DNA of 12,162 nt from SIG455 sp045646385 (lineage in GTDB: Bacteria; Bacillota; Clostridia; UMGS1810), in contig JAZRKQ010000009.1 in NCBI GenBank assembly GCA_045646385.1, forward strand, positions 1 through 12,162, written 5' to 3'. Positions 3,932-10,997 of this stretch are shown here, piece after piece. The first letter of the stretch is position 1. Each line of letters opens with the position of its first letter. The position numbers and the translations under genes were made by a program. A model generated the notes under the pieces. It was given only the letters and a program-made list of their open reading frames with translations, was not told where the DNA came from and ran no database searches.

Positions 3932-4783
3932 CTAAAACAAACGTATTTTTCCTTGTTTTTTAGGTGTTAGAAATGTTAGGATGTTTTTCCTTCTCGCCGC
4001 TTCCTCGCCGCTTCGATGTGTTATATGGCTCTCTGCCTTTTCCATTTTCAAAACCGCCCATTCAACGCTGCTCTGATTAGTTCTGTGAAATCTCCCTAAA
4101 CCGCCCAGGTGATAACTTGCTCCAATAATCTCATCCCGGTATGCGGTCATTAGCTTGTTCTCGGGTTTTCTTAATATCCTAAGTGATTTAACTATTATCT
4201 GGCGGACATTACTGCCATTACATCCTAATTCTTTTGCTATAGCCGTTTGAGTCATATTCAAAATATAGTGCCGTTTTATAACGTCAAAATATTTATCATT
4301 GTTTAATGTTTTTTTAACCGCATCCATAACCCCGGAAAGAGCTATATCCGTCAAAAGCTTATCTTCGAAATCTGCTGAATCATCTGCAAGAAGGTCGCCA
4401 AAACATGTATCATCGGCTTCGTCTGTACTGCCAACAGGTGCATCAAGGCTTGTACAATTGTTTAACGGCTCATTAGTTCCTGTCTTGGTTCTGTAGCCTG
4501 TCAACTCATTATATGATTTTAAAAGCGGATATTTAAGGAAAGCAAGAAACGTATGCCCTTTAGTATTATTTTCATTGTATGCAGTAACTGCTTCGGGAAG
4601 CGCAAAGAAAGATTGATTTAGCAAATCGTCAAGTTCGATTCCGCATCGATTGCAACGCTCTGTATGCCTGTTATAATAGCCTTTAGCGTATTTGTATATA
4701 ATTCCCCTGTTCTGCGTGTAAAGTTCGCCCACAAGCTCGTTTTGCCCAGAATAAATGCGTTCTGCAAGTTCTTCATTTGTCAT
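3932..4783 (-). CDS. Sigma-70-family RNA polymerase sigma factor-like protein (283 aa)
   Basis: Region 2-like segment at about residues 18-85 (ELYTQNRGIIYKYAKGYY, ELDDLLNQSFFALPEAV, TFLAFLKYPL), an acidic linker (STDEADDTCFGDLLADDSADFED), and a region 4 helix-turn-helix (YFDVIKRHYILNMTQTAIAKELGCNGSNVRQIIVKSLRILR). A basic tail of about 75 residues follows. A CxxC pair (CNRC) inside region 2 is unusual. The start chosen is ATG 4783 (MTNEELA..I), with AGGCGG 11 nt upstream; an in-frame GTG at 4795 overlaps that site. Such factors are frequent in clostridial mobile elements and may direct polymerase to element promoters. It is the last gene of the leftward replication operon. Its target promoters are unknown, since the promoters I can read all look sigma-A-like. 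Confidence 0.85.
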   Translation of the reverse strand: MTNEELAERIYSGQNELVGELYTQNRGIIYKYAKGYYNRHTERCNRCGIELDDLLNQSFFALPEAVTAYNENNTKGHTFLAFLKYPLLKSYNELTGYRTKTGTNEPLNNCTSLDAPVGSTDEADDTCFGDLLADDSADFEDKLLTDIALSGVMDAVKKTLNNDKYFDVIKRHYILNMTQTAIAKELGCNGSNVRQIIVKSLRILRKPENKLMTAYRDEIIGASYHLGGLGRFHRTNQSSVEWAVLKMEKAESHITHRSGEEAARRKNILTFLTPKKQGKIRLF

Positions 4784-4811
4784 TGATTTATACACCGCCT
4801 TGTGATATAAT
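4783..4811 (+). promoter_or_regulatory. Promoter firing right from the sigma gene start
   Basis: TTGATT (4783-4788), 17-bp spacer, TATAAT (4806-4811) on the plus strand, divergent from and overlapping the start of the sigma gene. A short transcript with an intrinsic terminator follows. Confidence 0.6.
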
Positions 4812-4817
4812 ATAAAT

Positions 4818-4883
4818 ATCTTCCCGGATGCGGTGCGATTGGTTTTATGTTTTTAGGTGCGGTTTTGCCGTACCTCTTTTTTT
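4818..4883 (+). ncRNA. Candidate small RNA antisense to the sigma gene leader
   Basis: About 65 nt from the 4783-4811 promoter to a clear terminator: AGGTGCGG (4855-4862), TTTTG loop, CCGTACCT (4868-4875), then C and seven Ts. It contains the octamer GGATGCGG (4826-4833). It is antisense to the operon mRNA just upstream of the sigma gene. The only ATG-started frame lacks a ribosome-binding site. Confidence 0.55.
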
Positions 4884-4987
4884 ATATATATTCTTTGATG
4901 TTAGGTTTTGTCAGGTCCTTGGCAGCAGTTCCACAATGTATTTTTATGGACTCCGAAATGTCCGGATACTTATTCTTTTTGTGGTAG

Positions 4988-5224
4988 TTAAGTCAAGCTA
5001 TAGATAGCATCTTTGATTTCATCTAAATTATATATAACTTCGCTTAGGCTACTATGAACCGAAAACAATTCAGATATTTCCAAAGCCTTTAAAGCCAGCT
5101 CAAGTTCAATCTGATACGTTTCACTTAATACAAGAGCTGCAACAAGATTCGTTTCTGCTGCGGAAACCTTAGATTCTATTGTATATTGATTTTTTTCAAC
5201 AATTTCTTTGCATTCTTTATTCAT
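4988..5224 (-). CDS. Hypothetical protein (78 aa)
   Basis: Acidic, almost entirely helical protein without recognised motifs (LVAALVLSETYQIELELALKALEISELF, then EVIYNLDEIKDAIYSL). It could be a small coiled-coil adaptor. The ribosome-binding site (AAGGAG, 8 nt before ATG) lies within the last codons of the upstream 76-aa gene, and only 3 nt separate the stop and start, so the pair is translationally coupled. It lies in the replication operon between the primase-helicase and sigma genes. The 104-bp gap downstream (4884-4987) has no gene I can support. Confidence 0.7.
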   Translation of the reverse strand: MNKECKEIVEKNQYTIESKVSAAETNLVAALVLSETYQIELELALKALEISELFSVHSSLSEVIYNLDEIKDAIYSLT

Positions 5225-5227
5225 TCG

Positions 5228-5458
5228 TTATTCTCCTTCTATCTTTTTCATCAGTTCCTTGCAATCGTGTTCTGTAATGTTTCGGGTATGAAAGCAATAA
5301 TATATATGCGCCATATGTATAAGCCTTGCAATCTCATCATGATTTAACCCAATACACACAGGTCTTAATAATATTTCCCAATCTTCTGTATCAGAAGAAT
5401 GCGCAATAAGCATCAGAGCTGTTGCGTTTGCTTTAGCTTTCAATGTTTTATTATCCAT
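5228..5458 (-). CDS. Hypothetical protein (76 aa)
   Basis: Small helical protein (LKAKANATALMLIAHSSDTEDWEILLRPVCIGLNHDEIARLIHMAHIYYCFHTRNITEHDCKELMKKIEGE) with several His and Cys residues but no spaced metal-binding motif that I can name. GAGG lies about 10 nt before the ATG. It begins 14 nt after the primase-helicase stop and is coupled to the 78-aa gene. An accessory replication or regulatory role is suggested only by operon position. Confidence 0.7.
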   Translation of the reverse strand: MDNKTLKAKANATALMLIAHSSDTEDWEILLRPVCIGLNHDEIARLIHMAHIYYCFHTRNITEHDCKELMKKIEGE

Positions 5459-5472
5459 TACATAATCCTCAT

Positions 5473-7287
5473 TTAAAAGGGCGCCGCATCAAAGTTCCAC
5501 AACTCATTAGATGCGGAAACAACCTCGCCAAACGGACATTCCCAGCTGTATTTTTTATTTTCCGTTCCAAAAGGCGTTATTCTTTTGGTTTTATCTGAAT
5601 AACAAAGCTGTATTGCACCTTCACCTCGTGCATAACGACCAAACAATCTATTTTTAGTTATGCTTAAAATACCGCCGCATACTTCATCATCTTTTCGTTT
5701 GTAGCTCATAACCACATCAACCTTATTAGTGATATCCGATGACCCCAAAACATCATCATTAACCAAGTCATCCTTACCATCTTTTGATTTTTTAGGATGT
5801 GCAACCAAAATAACCGCTATATTATATTTTACTGCCATTCTTTTTAGCTCTCCCACAAAGTTACCTTGTTCCCTGTACAGTTCATTTGCTCCGGTTCCGT
5901 CCATAGCTGTCATAAGGTTATCTATACAAACAAGACGGGTACCGTACTGCTTTACAACTTTTTCAACTGTTTGTAAAAGGCTTTCCTTTTCTTGTGCTTC
6001 GTCTTGCAAGCCATCAATATAGGAATTATCATAAATAAATGCCCGGCCCTTGTACCATGAATTCAAGCGTTTAACAATATCAGGTTTAATTGAATATGTC
6101 ATTTCGTCATATTCGTTTTTATTTTCCACAAGATGCTCACTGCCTGCAAGCTGATAATCAAGCCAACGCTTAAAATGATACCCTGCAAGTTCGCCCGAAT
6201 AAATAAATACGCTTTCATTTTGTTCTAATGCCTCGCATACCAATTGTGACATAAAGGTGCTTTTTCCATGTCCGCTTTTACCTGTTAGCAAAATAACCTG
6301 TCCCATTATCAAGCCACCGATAATACGGTCTATAGGGGCAATATTAGTCTTTATTTTTTCCAGGGTGTTTATGTCCACACTTTTAACGTCTGATAACTCT
6401 ATAACATTTTTTACCTTTACTGGAGAGGCGTTTTCTACGGCTTTTCTTACCGCATCAGAACCATAATTTTTTAAGATGTCGTTTGCATCCTTTTCTCCAA
6501 GATAATACTCTTTTTGTACCGCAAGTATTTTGTTATTCAGACGTTTCAAAAGCGTATCTAAAAGAGTCATCTTTCCGTTTTCCATATCTCCAAAAATAAC
6601 AATTTCTTTAAATTTAGAAATCCATTCCCAAACATTTGCAATCCAGGTAAATCCCGTTGCACCATTTGGAACACTTACAGCGTTTTTTATCCCGGATGCG
6701 GCAACGGACAAACTATCTAATTGTCCCTCGGTTATTACAAGCCTGCCAAAATCCTCACATTGAGCCATGCCAAACAAAATCGGTTTTGTGCCTGCCTCAA
6801 ACCACTCTTTATTTTTATCTCTGCTTTTATCATAATTGCACTTTCTATACTTCGCACTAACAAGTACGCCGTTTTCATCATAAAATGGGAATACCAAGAT
6901 ATTGGCATCTTTATTTTGGGTAGTTATTTTATATTTCTTTGCCGTTTCTTCCCCGATGCAACGACTTTCAAGGTATTTGATTGCCGCATCGTTTGAGGAT
7001 ATAGCCTTCTGCGGAAGTTCTTTGTACTGTTTTGTTTCACCAAAATCAAGCGGGAAATTAAAATCTCTGGCGAGCTCTACAAAATGACCGCTTTTATTGC
7101 ACGAAGAACGCAAGCACTTAAATGCTCCTGTTTTTAAGTTTATACTAAATGTTTCCTTGTCATTATGTTTGCCACCAAGACAGTATGGGCAATATGTAAA
7201 ATGTAATTCTTTACCCCTTTTTGTGGTTTTGTGTCCATTTAGGTCCGCAAACGAAAAAACATCATTTTCATTAAATTCATATCCCAT
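5473..7287 (-). CDS. Bifunctional primase-helicase, TOPRIM plus DnaB-type ATPase (604 aa)
   Basis: Domain order is that of T7 gp4/Twinkle-like primase-helicases. An N-terminal zinc finger has Cys33, Cys36, Cys58 and Cys63 (CPYC...CLRSSC). The TOPRIM core has ITEGQLDSL (Glu187) and VIFGDMENGK (Asp234). The C-terminal RecA-fold helicase has Walker A GKSGHGKS (336-343), SGEL (Glu365), Walker B RLVCIDNL (451-458), VILVAHPKK (492-500) and the basic end KNRLFGR. It would make primers and unwind DNA at the element's fork, so the element can replicate with its own helicase. It starts 3 bp after the stop of the O-like initiator gene; AAGGA within that gene's end serves as ribosome-binding site. Length and motifs look intact, so it is probably functional. 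Confidence 0.95.
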   Translation of the reverse strand: MGYEFNENDVFSFADLNGHKTTKRGKELHFTYCPYCLGGKHNDKETFSINLKTGAFKCLRSSCNKSGHFVELARDFNFPLDFGETKQYKELPQKAISSNDAAIKYLESRCIGEETAKKYKITTQNKDANILVFPFYDENGVLVSAKYRKCNYDKSRDKNKEWFEAGTKPILFGMAQCEDFGRLVITEGQLDSLSVAASGIKNAVSVPNGATGFTWIANVWEWISKFKEIVIFGDMENGKMTLLDTLLKRLNNKILAVQKEYYLGEKDANDILKNYGSDAVRKAVENASPVKVKNVIELSDVKSVDINTLEKIKTNIAPIDRIIGGLIMGQVILLTGKSGHGKSTFMSQLVCEALEQNESVFIYSGELAGYHFKRWLDYQLAGSEHLVENKNEYDEMTYSIKPDIVKRLNSWYKGRAFIYDNSYIDGLQDEAQEKESLLQTVEKVVKQYGTRLVCIDNLMTAMDGTGANELYREQGNFVGELKRMAVKYNIAVILVAHPKKSKDGKDDLVNDDVLGSSDITNKVDVVMSYKRKDDEVCGGILSITKNRLFGRYARGEGAIQLCYSDKTKRITPFGTENKKYSWECPFGEVVSASNELWNFDAAPF

Positions 7288-7290
7288 ATA

Positions 7291-8079
7291 CTAATAGTTC
7301 CTTTGTTTTTCAATTTGTTTTTTAACTTCTTCAACCGTCATATTATATTTCCTTGCCAACTCTTCATAATATTGAGTTGAATTATCTTTGCCTTTTTCTT
7401 CCGGTTCTGCAGTTTCTAAATAATCTTTGTATCTGCCATTAAAAAAAGTGCTGCCATGCATTATAAATTTTTCGTCCACATTATTATCTGATATTTCTTT
7501 CTTGTACCTCTTAATGCACTCAATCATTTTTTCTAAGCCGATAGCGTTAATTTCCTTTAAAGCCTTTTTTGTTACCCTTGCTTTTCCTATCTTACGAGGA
7601 TATAAACTCCAAATCGATTCAAAAAAATCACACGCGCAAATTTTTTGCGCATTATTTTTATTTATTGTTTTATTTATATGTTTTATTTCTTGGTTAGTCA
7701 ATTCGCTAACTGTTGTGTTAGTCAATTCGCTAACTGTTGTGTGATTGGCTAACTGTTGGTCGCAATGCTCCCACTCTTCATAATTTTTATTAAATTCTAA
7801 GCTTCGAGGGACTGTATATGTACTTTCAGAAATTACCTTAATAATTTTGCGTGAAATTAACTCTTTTATTTCTCGTGATATATTTACTTTATTTATTCCG
7901 GTAGCCTTTGAAATAAATTTTTCGCTAAAGGCACTTTCTTTTCGCTGAAATCCAAAAGTATAACGAAACAATATCATTAAAATTCTGTATTGTGTCCCAT
8001 TTAGCTTCGTTCTTCCTAAAGCTTCAAGAATCTCGTTTGCTATTGGTGTGTAACCATTTTCCAATTGAGGACTTGCCAT
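7291..8079 (-). CDS. Phage replication protein O-like initiator (262 aa)
   Basis: The N-terminus (ENGYTPIANEILEALGRTKLNGTQYRILMILFRYTFGFQRK) matches the Phage_rep_O winged-helix family, with a recognition segment around ATGINKVNISREIKELISR. A linker (residues about 105-145) includes the duplicated TTVSELTN motif, and the C-terminal domain has the IWSLYPRKIGK and FFNGRYKDYLE patterns seen in phage and plasmid replication proteins. By analogy with lambda O it should bind iterons and recruit the helicase, here the one encoded next door. The iterons appear to lie inside this gene (7634-7760). Start ATG 8079 is 7 nt after AGGCGG, which overlaps the stop region of the upstream gene; an in-frame GTG at 8082 is less well placed. 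Confidence 0.92.
   Translation of the reverse strand: MASPQLENGYTPIANEILEALGRTKLNGTQYRILMILFRYTFGFQRKESAFSEKFISKATGINKVNISREIKELISRKIIKVISESTYTVPRSLEFNKNYEEWEHCDQQLANHTTVSELTNTTVSELTNQEIKHINKTINKNNAQKICACDFFESIWSLYPRKIGKARVTKKALKEINAIGLEKMIECIKRYKKEISDNNVDEKFIMHGSTFFNGRYKDYLETAEPEEKGKDNSTQYYEELARKYNMTVEEVKKQIEKQRNY
7634..7760 (-). other. Putative lambda-type replication origin inside the initiator gene
   Basis: Read along the gene (right to left): a degenerate 20-bp repeat (7741-7760) and two perfect 24-bp direct repeats (7717-7740 and 7693-7716), each holding the dyad GTTAG-N8-CTAAC. Then comes a 41-bp stretch with only three G/C bases (7651-7691), then a palindrome GCGCAAA-TTT-TTTGCGC (7634-7650). 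Iterons, an AT-rich unwinding region and an inverted repeat within the O gene is the lambda ori layout. Confidence 0.75.
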
Positions 8080-8090
8080 CACATCACCGC

Positions 8091-8327
8091 CTATTCTGCT
8101 ATTTTTCGTATGCCGTTTGCAGGCTCATTTTGCGCCTGTAAGCTCGGCTGCAGGTAGTTTGATATCGTATCAAGGCATATTAAAATTTTATGCCCTGTGT
8201 TAACGTACGGTATCTTGCCAATCTTTACAAGCTTTCTTAAATAGTGCTCTGATATAGCGGTATTTTCATCCTGTTTTTTTAGTTCCTGCACTATTTGTGG
8301 GATTGTCCGCATCCTTGGTAATGTCAT
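8091..8327 (-). CDS. xis: Excisionase-like / MerR-type HTH protein (78 aa)
   Basis: A DNA-binding-domain protein of the excisionase/HTH_17 type: IPQIVQELKKQDENTAISEHYLRKLVKIGKIPYVNTGHKILICLDTISNYL has the helix-turn-helix, wing (GKIPYVNTGHKILI) and following helix of Xis/MerR-like domains. The tail (QPSLQAQNEPANGIRKIAE) is longer than in minimal Xis proteins. It could direct integrase toward excision or act as a replication-operon regulator; the gene symbol is a functional guess. The ATG at 8327 follows the stop of the 58-aa gene by 1 nt, with AGG 8 nt upstream; an in-frame GTG at 8336 has no usable site. It is second in the leftward operon. Confidence 0.75.
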   Translation of the reverse strand: MTLPRMRTIPQIVQELKKQDENTAISEHYLRKLVKIGKIPYVNTGHKILICLDTISNYLQPSLQAQNEPANGIRKIAE

Positions 8328-8328
8328 A

Positions 8329-8505
8329 TTATGCACCTGCCTTTAATTTTGTAATAATATTTCTAATTTCTGTTTTCTTTTCCTCAGGGAGTTCATGCCT
8401 TAATAAACGTGAAAGACCACTATCGGCAATTCTCAAATCGTCTGCAATTTGCCATAGTTTCAACCCCGCATCCTTTACCTCTTGTCTAATGTCTTGATTT
8501 TTCAT
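8329..8505 (-). CDS. Small HTH protein (58 aa)
   Basis: A short single-domain helix-turn-helix protein: MKNQDIRQEVKDAGLKLW, then QIADDLRIADSGLSRLLR, then HELPEEKKTEIRNIITKLK. The pattern I...K..G..LW.IA..L.I.D..LSR.LR.EL......I..II..L is common in short proteins of Firmicutes prophages and conjugative elements. AAAGGA lies 9 nt before the ATG, and its stop is 1 nt from the start of the next gene. As first main gene behind the divergent control region it is placed like a Cro- or activator-type regulator; that role is inferred. Confidence 0.8.
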   Translation of the reverse strand: MKNQDIRQEVKDAGLKLWQIADDLRIADSGLSRLLRHELPEEKKTEIRNIITKLKAGA

Positions 8506-8541
8506 ATTTTTATTTCCTTTCTTAAATTTGTTGTTACATTT

Positions 8542-8572
8542 ATTATATTAAAAGCATTTGAACTATTCAAAT
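8542..8572 (-). promoter_or_regulatory. Proximal leftward promoter with a dyad operator
   Basis: On the minus strand: TTGAAT (8570-8565), 17-bp spacer, TATAAT (8547-8542). A perfect inverted repeat ATTTGAA-CTA-TTCAAAT (8556-8572) covers the -35. It would drive the 58-aa gene with a short leader and is likely regulated separately from the distal promoter. Confidence 0.55.
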
Positions 8573-8591
8573 TCGATATTTTAGATTTTTT

Positions 8592-8672
8592 TTATAAGCT
8601 AATGAACAATTTGACTCTCTTTGACTTTCTTTGACTCTCTCTGACATAGTATTTTTTTAAAATCTCTCTCAT
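8592..8672 (-). CDS. Possible 26-aa basic leader peptide
   Basis: ATG at 8672 preceded by an excellent GGAAGGA site (9 nt). It encodes a short, strongly basic peptide (begins MREILKKYYV and ends KLFISL) and ends before the proximal promoter. It lies in the leader of the distal leftward promoter. It overlaps the 10-bp DNA repeats, whose period is not a multiple of three, so the coding frame may be incidental. No family known. Confidence 0.4.
   Translation of the reverse strand: MREILKKYYVRESQRKSKRVKLFISL
8610..8649. repeat. Four tandem 10-bp repeats (TTTGACTCTC)
   Basis: TTTGACTCTC, TTTGACTTTC, TTTGACTCTC and TCTGACATAG follow one another without gap. The 10-bp period equals about one helical turn, so a protein could bind all units on one DNA face. 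They lie between the distal and proximal leftward promoters, where an activator or Xis-like protein might act. Function is inferred. Confidence 0.65.
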
Positions 8673-8731
8673 TCTTACAAATCCTTCCTTTTTCTCTGTT
8701 TTTCTTTGCAACACACACTTGTAATAAAAAT

Positions 8732-8838
8732 GTTATTGACACCTAATAACATTTATGTTATGCTTATATTATACCATAACAACAATAATAAGTCAACAAA
8801 TTAGCTATGTTTTTATAACGAAATAACAAATAAGTTAT
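8732..8838. promoter_or_regulatory. Repressor operator region with ATAAC-N6-GTTAT dyads and divergent promoters
   Basis: The dyad ATAAC-N6-GTTAT occurs at 8746-8761 and 8823-8838, with further ATAAC or GTTAT half-sites at 8732, 8776 and 8815. The leftward promoter on the minus strand is TTGACT (8796-8791), 17 bp, TATAAT (8773-8768). The rightward promoter is TTGACA (8736-8741), 17 bp, extended -10 TGTTATGCT (8756-8764), with one dyad in its spacer. The second dyad precedes the repressor's start. This is a lysis/lysogeny-type switch where the XRE protein probably represses both directions. The leftward leader is about 255 nt long. Confidence 0.75.
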
Positions 8839-8858
8839 GAAGGGTGCGAGATTGGAAA

Positions 8859-9629
8859 ATGAATAACAATATTGATGAAAAAATAATAGGGGAGAACATA
8901 TATTATTTATTAAGAAAACATGGGATAAAACAAAAAGATTTGGCAAAAGAATTAGGTGTAACTGACAATACTATATCTTATTTCGTTAATGGTGCAAGAA
9001 CACCCAATATTCAACAAATTATAAAAATAGCTCAATTTTTTAACGTTTCAACAGATTATATTTTAGGACTTACAGATGTATCAAGTACGGATGCGGAATT
9101 AAAAACTGTTTGTGATTATACGGGATTGAGCGAAAAATCAATTTTATTCTTAAAAAAAATTAAGGATTCTACCATATACAACACAATAATAAATATATTA
9201 TTAGAGGATAATGATGCCTTCGAAGGGGCACGAATCATTTGGTTTATGGATGATATAATAGACTATTCTAAAGTTAGATATTGGACAAACTACATTGAAC
9301 ATACATACATTAATGATTTTATCAATGAAGTTTTAATACCAAAAGGTGTTAACATTTCAAACTTTAAAATAACAGAAGACAAAGAAATACGATTAGGGGC
9401 ATGGTCTTTTAAATTCCGTTCTTTTATAAAAGAAAAATTAAAAGAGAAAAGAACTCTTGAATGGTATGAAGAACACTATACTCATTATGAAAAAGATTAT
9501 GTGACATACAAGATAAAAAAAAGAGTAATGGAGACTGTCAATGTAGCATATGGGAAATTCAAAGATTTCTTAAAACAAGATATCGACCTAAAAACAAAGG
9601 AAGGTGTAACAGATGGCAACAATACGTAA
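8859..9629 (+). CDS. XRE-family master repressor (CI/Stl-like, 256 aa)
   Basis: An N-terminal XRE helix-turn-helix spans residues about 5-65 (IGENIYYLLRKHGIKQKDLAKELGVTDNTISYFVNGARTPNIQQIIKIAQFFNVSTDYILGLTD). The rest is a charged, probably helical domain with no LexA/S24 peptidase Ser-Lys signature, so RecA-driven self-cleavage is unlikely. That is the situation in Stl-type satellite repressors, which are released by a phage protein. It is divergent from the replication operon and faces ATAAC-N6-GTTAT operators. The ATG at 8859 is preferred by family length; its ribosome-binding site is weak (GGAAA close by, AGGG further upstream), and an in-frame GTG lies at 8844. Its end overlaps the integrase start by 17 bp. 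Confidence 0.85.
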   Translation: MNNNIDEKIIGENIYYLLRKHGIKQKDLAKELGVTDNTISYFVNGARTPNIQQIIKIAQFFNVSTDYILGLTDVSSTDAELKTVCDYTGLSEKSILFLKKIKDSTIYNTIINILLEDNDAFEGARIIWFMDDIIDYSKVRYWTNYIEHTYINDFINEVLIPKGVNISNFKITEDKEIRLGAWSFKFRSFIKEKLKEKRTLEWYEEHYTHYEKDYVTYKIKKRVMETVNVAYGKFKDFLKQDIDLKTKEGVTDGNNT

Positions 9630-10986
9630 AAGGGGTAATACGTATCAAATCCGCGTTTCCTGCGGGTATACCGCATCCGGTGAACAGATTACAAAGTCGA
9701 CCACTTATAAACCTCTGCCGGGTATGACACTTAAACAAATGCAAAAAGAGGCAGAACGTCAGGCGGTCCTCTTTGAAGAAAAGTGTTTAAATGGGATTTT
9801 TTTGGATGGCAATATCAAATTAACCGATTTTTCGGAAAAGTGGTTTAAAGATTATGCAGAAAAGCACCTAAAAGCAAAAACCATATCACGTTATAAAGAA
9901 TTGATAAAGCGTATTGATGTTGCTTTGGGGCATATCAGAATTGACAGGTTGCAACCGCATCACCTTATTGAATTTTATAATAATCTTGAAGAAACAGGCA
10001 TAAGGGCTGATACAAAATATAAGCCGACAACGGATTTTAAAAAGCTATTATCAGAGAAAAAGCTTACACAAAAGAAATTAACTGAAATATCCGGGGTTTC
10101 AATCCAGGTAATAAAGTCTTGCATTGAGGGCAAGAACATCACGCAAGAGAGCGCAAATAAAATAATGTCTGCACTAGGTGACAAATCTTTATTTATGCCT
10201 GTAGAAACCGATAAAACACTCTCGCCTAAGACAATACAACATCATCATAGATTGTTATCGTGTATGTTAAATACGGCCGTAGAATGGCAGTTAATACCTT
10301 CCAATCCATGTAGCAGAGTAAAACCACCAAAGGTTGTAAGAGAAGAAGCTCAATATTTAGATGAAAAGCAAGCTGCAGAGCTGATAGATTGTTTGGATGC
10401 GGAACCGCATCAATTTAAAACAATTGTAATGCTTTTATTATATTCGGGAATGAGAAGGGGAGAGTTATGCGGTCTTAATTGGTCCGATATTGATTTTAAG
10501 CACAATCTTATAAATATCTCAAAGTCAATATTATATTTGCCTGACAAGGGTATTTATGAAGATACAACAAAGAATAAGAGTTCTGAAAGAGTTATACAAA
10601 TGCCTGCAGAAGTGATGCAGTTATTAAAGGAACATCAAACGGAACAAAGAAAAAAACGCTTGCTTATGGGTGACCAATGGCAGGAAACAGGCAAGGTCTT
10701 TACCTCTCAAAATGGTAAACCCATACATCCCGATACTGTAACAGGGCAATTTCATGATTTTATAAAGAAAAACAATTTACCGGATATACACATCCATTCG
10801 CTAAGACATACAAATGCAACCTTATTGATAGCTGCAGGAACTGATATAAGAACTATTGCAAAGAGATTAGGGCATACAACACCAACCACGACAGGGAATA
10901 TATATGCTCATGCAATAAAAACGGCGGATGAAATGGCAGCACAAAAACTATCAGACATATTAAATCCGGTTAAAAAAATAAATTAA
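9613..10986 (+). CDS. int: Tyrosine integrase with an HTH inserted in the core-binding domain (457 aa)
   Basis: A site-specific recombinase for tRNA-fMet. The N-terminus (MATIRKRGNTYQIRVSCGYTASG) is an arm-binding AP2-like domain, and residues about 72-225 form the SAM-like core-binding domain. The catalytic domain has Arg281 (SGMRRGEL), Lys320 (TKNKSSERVI), His395 and Arg398 (HSLRHT), His421 (RLGHT) and Tyr431 (NIYAH), a complete set. Residues about 141-195 form an extra helix-turn-helix-like module (LTQKKLTEISGVSIQVIKSCIEG...ESANKIMSALG) splitting the core-binding domain, which explains a length above the usual 380-400. AAGGAAGG precedes the ATG, inside the repressor's last codons, so repressor and integrase are co-expressed. 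A terminator follows. Confidence 0.96.
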   Translation: MATIRKRGNTYQIRVSCGYTASGEQITKSTTYKPLPGMTLKQMQKEAERQAVLFEEKCLNGIFLDGNIKLTDFSEKWFKDYAEKHLKAKTISRYKELIKRIDVALGHIRIDRLQPHHLIEFYNNLEETGIRADTKYKPTTDFKKLLSEKKLTQKKLTEISGVSIQVIKSCIEGKNITQESANKIMSALGDKSLFMPVETDKTLSPKTIQHHHRLLSCMLNTAVEWQLIPSNPCSRVKPPKVVREEAQYLDEKQAAELIDCLDAEPHQFKTIVMLLLYSGMRRGELCGLNWSDIDFKHNLINISKSILYLPDKGIYEDTTKNKSSERVIQMPAEVMQLLKEHQTEQRKKRLLMGDQWQETGKVFTSQNGKPIHPDTVTGQFHDFIKKNNLPDIHIHSLRHTNATLLIAAGTDIRTIAKRLGHTTPTTTGNIYAHAIKTADEMAAQKLSDILNPVKKIN

Positions 10987-10997
10987 AAATCCATTTG

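Noticed and set aside
4887..4989. Protein-like minus-strand reading stretch (ends KDLTKPNIKEYI) after the 78-aa gene
   Set aside because: No start codon is available and it is in a different frame from the preceding gene; it could be a gene remnant, but nothing identifies one.
5729..7294. Several plus-strand frames opposite the primase-helicase gene
   Set aside because: They are antisense shadows of a gene with clear domain motifs and have no ribosome-binding sites.
7693..7740. Protein-level tandem repeat (TTVSELTN twice) as a domain feature
   Set aside because: The two units are identical at every base, including third codon positions, and carry a dyad, so DNA-level function (iterons) explains them better.
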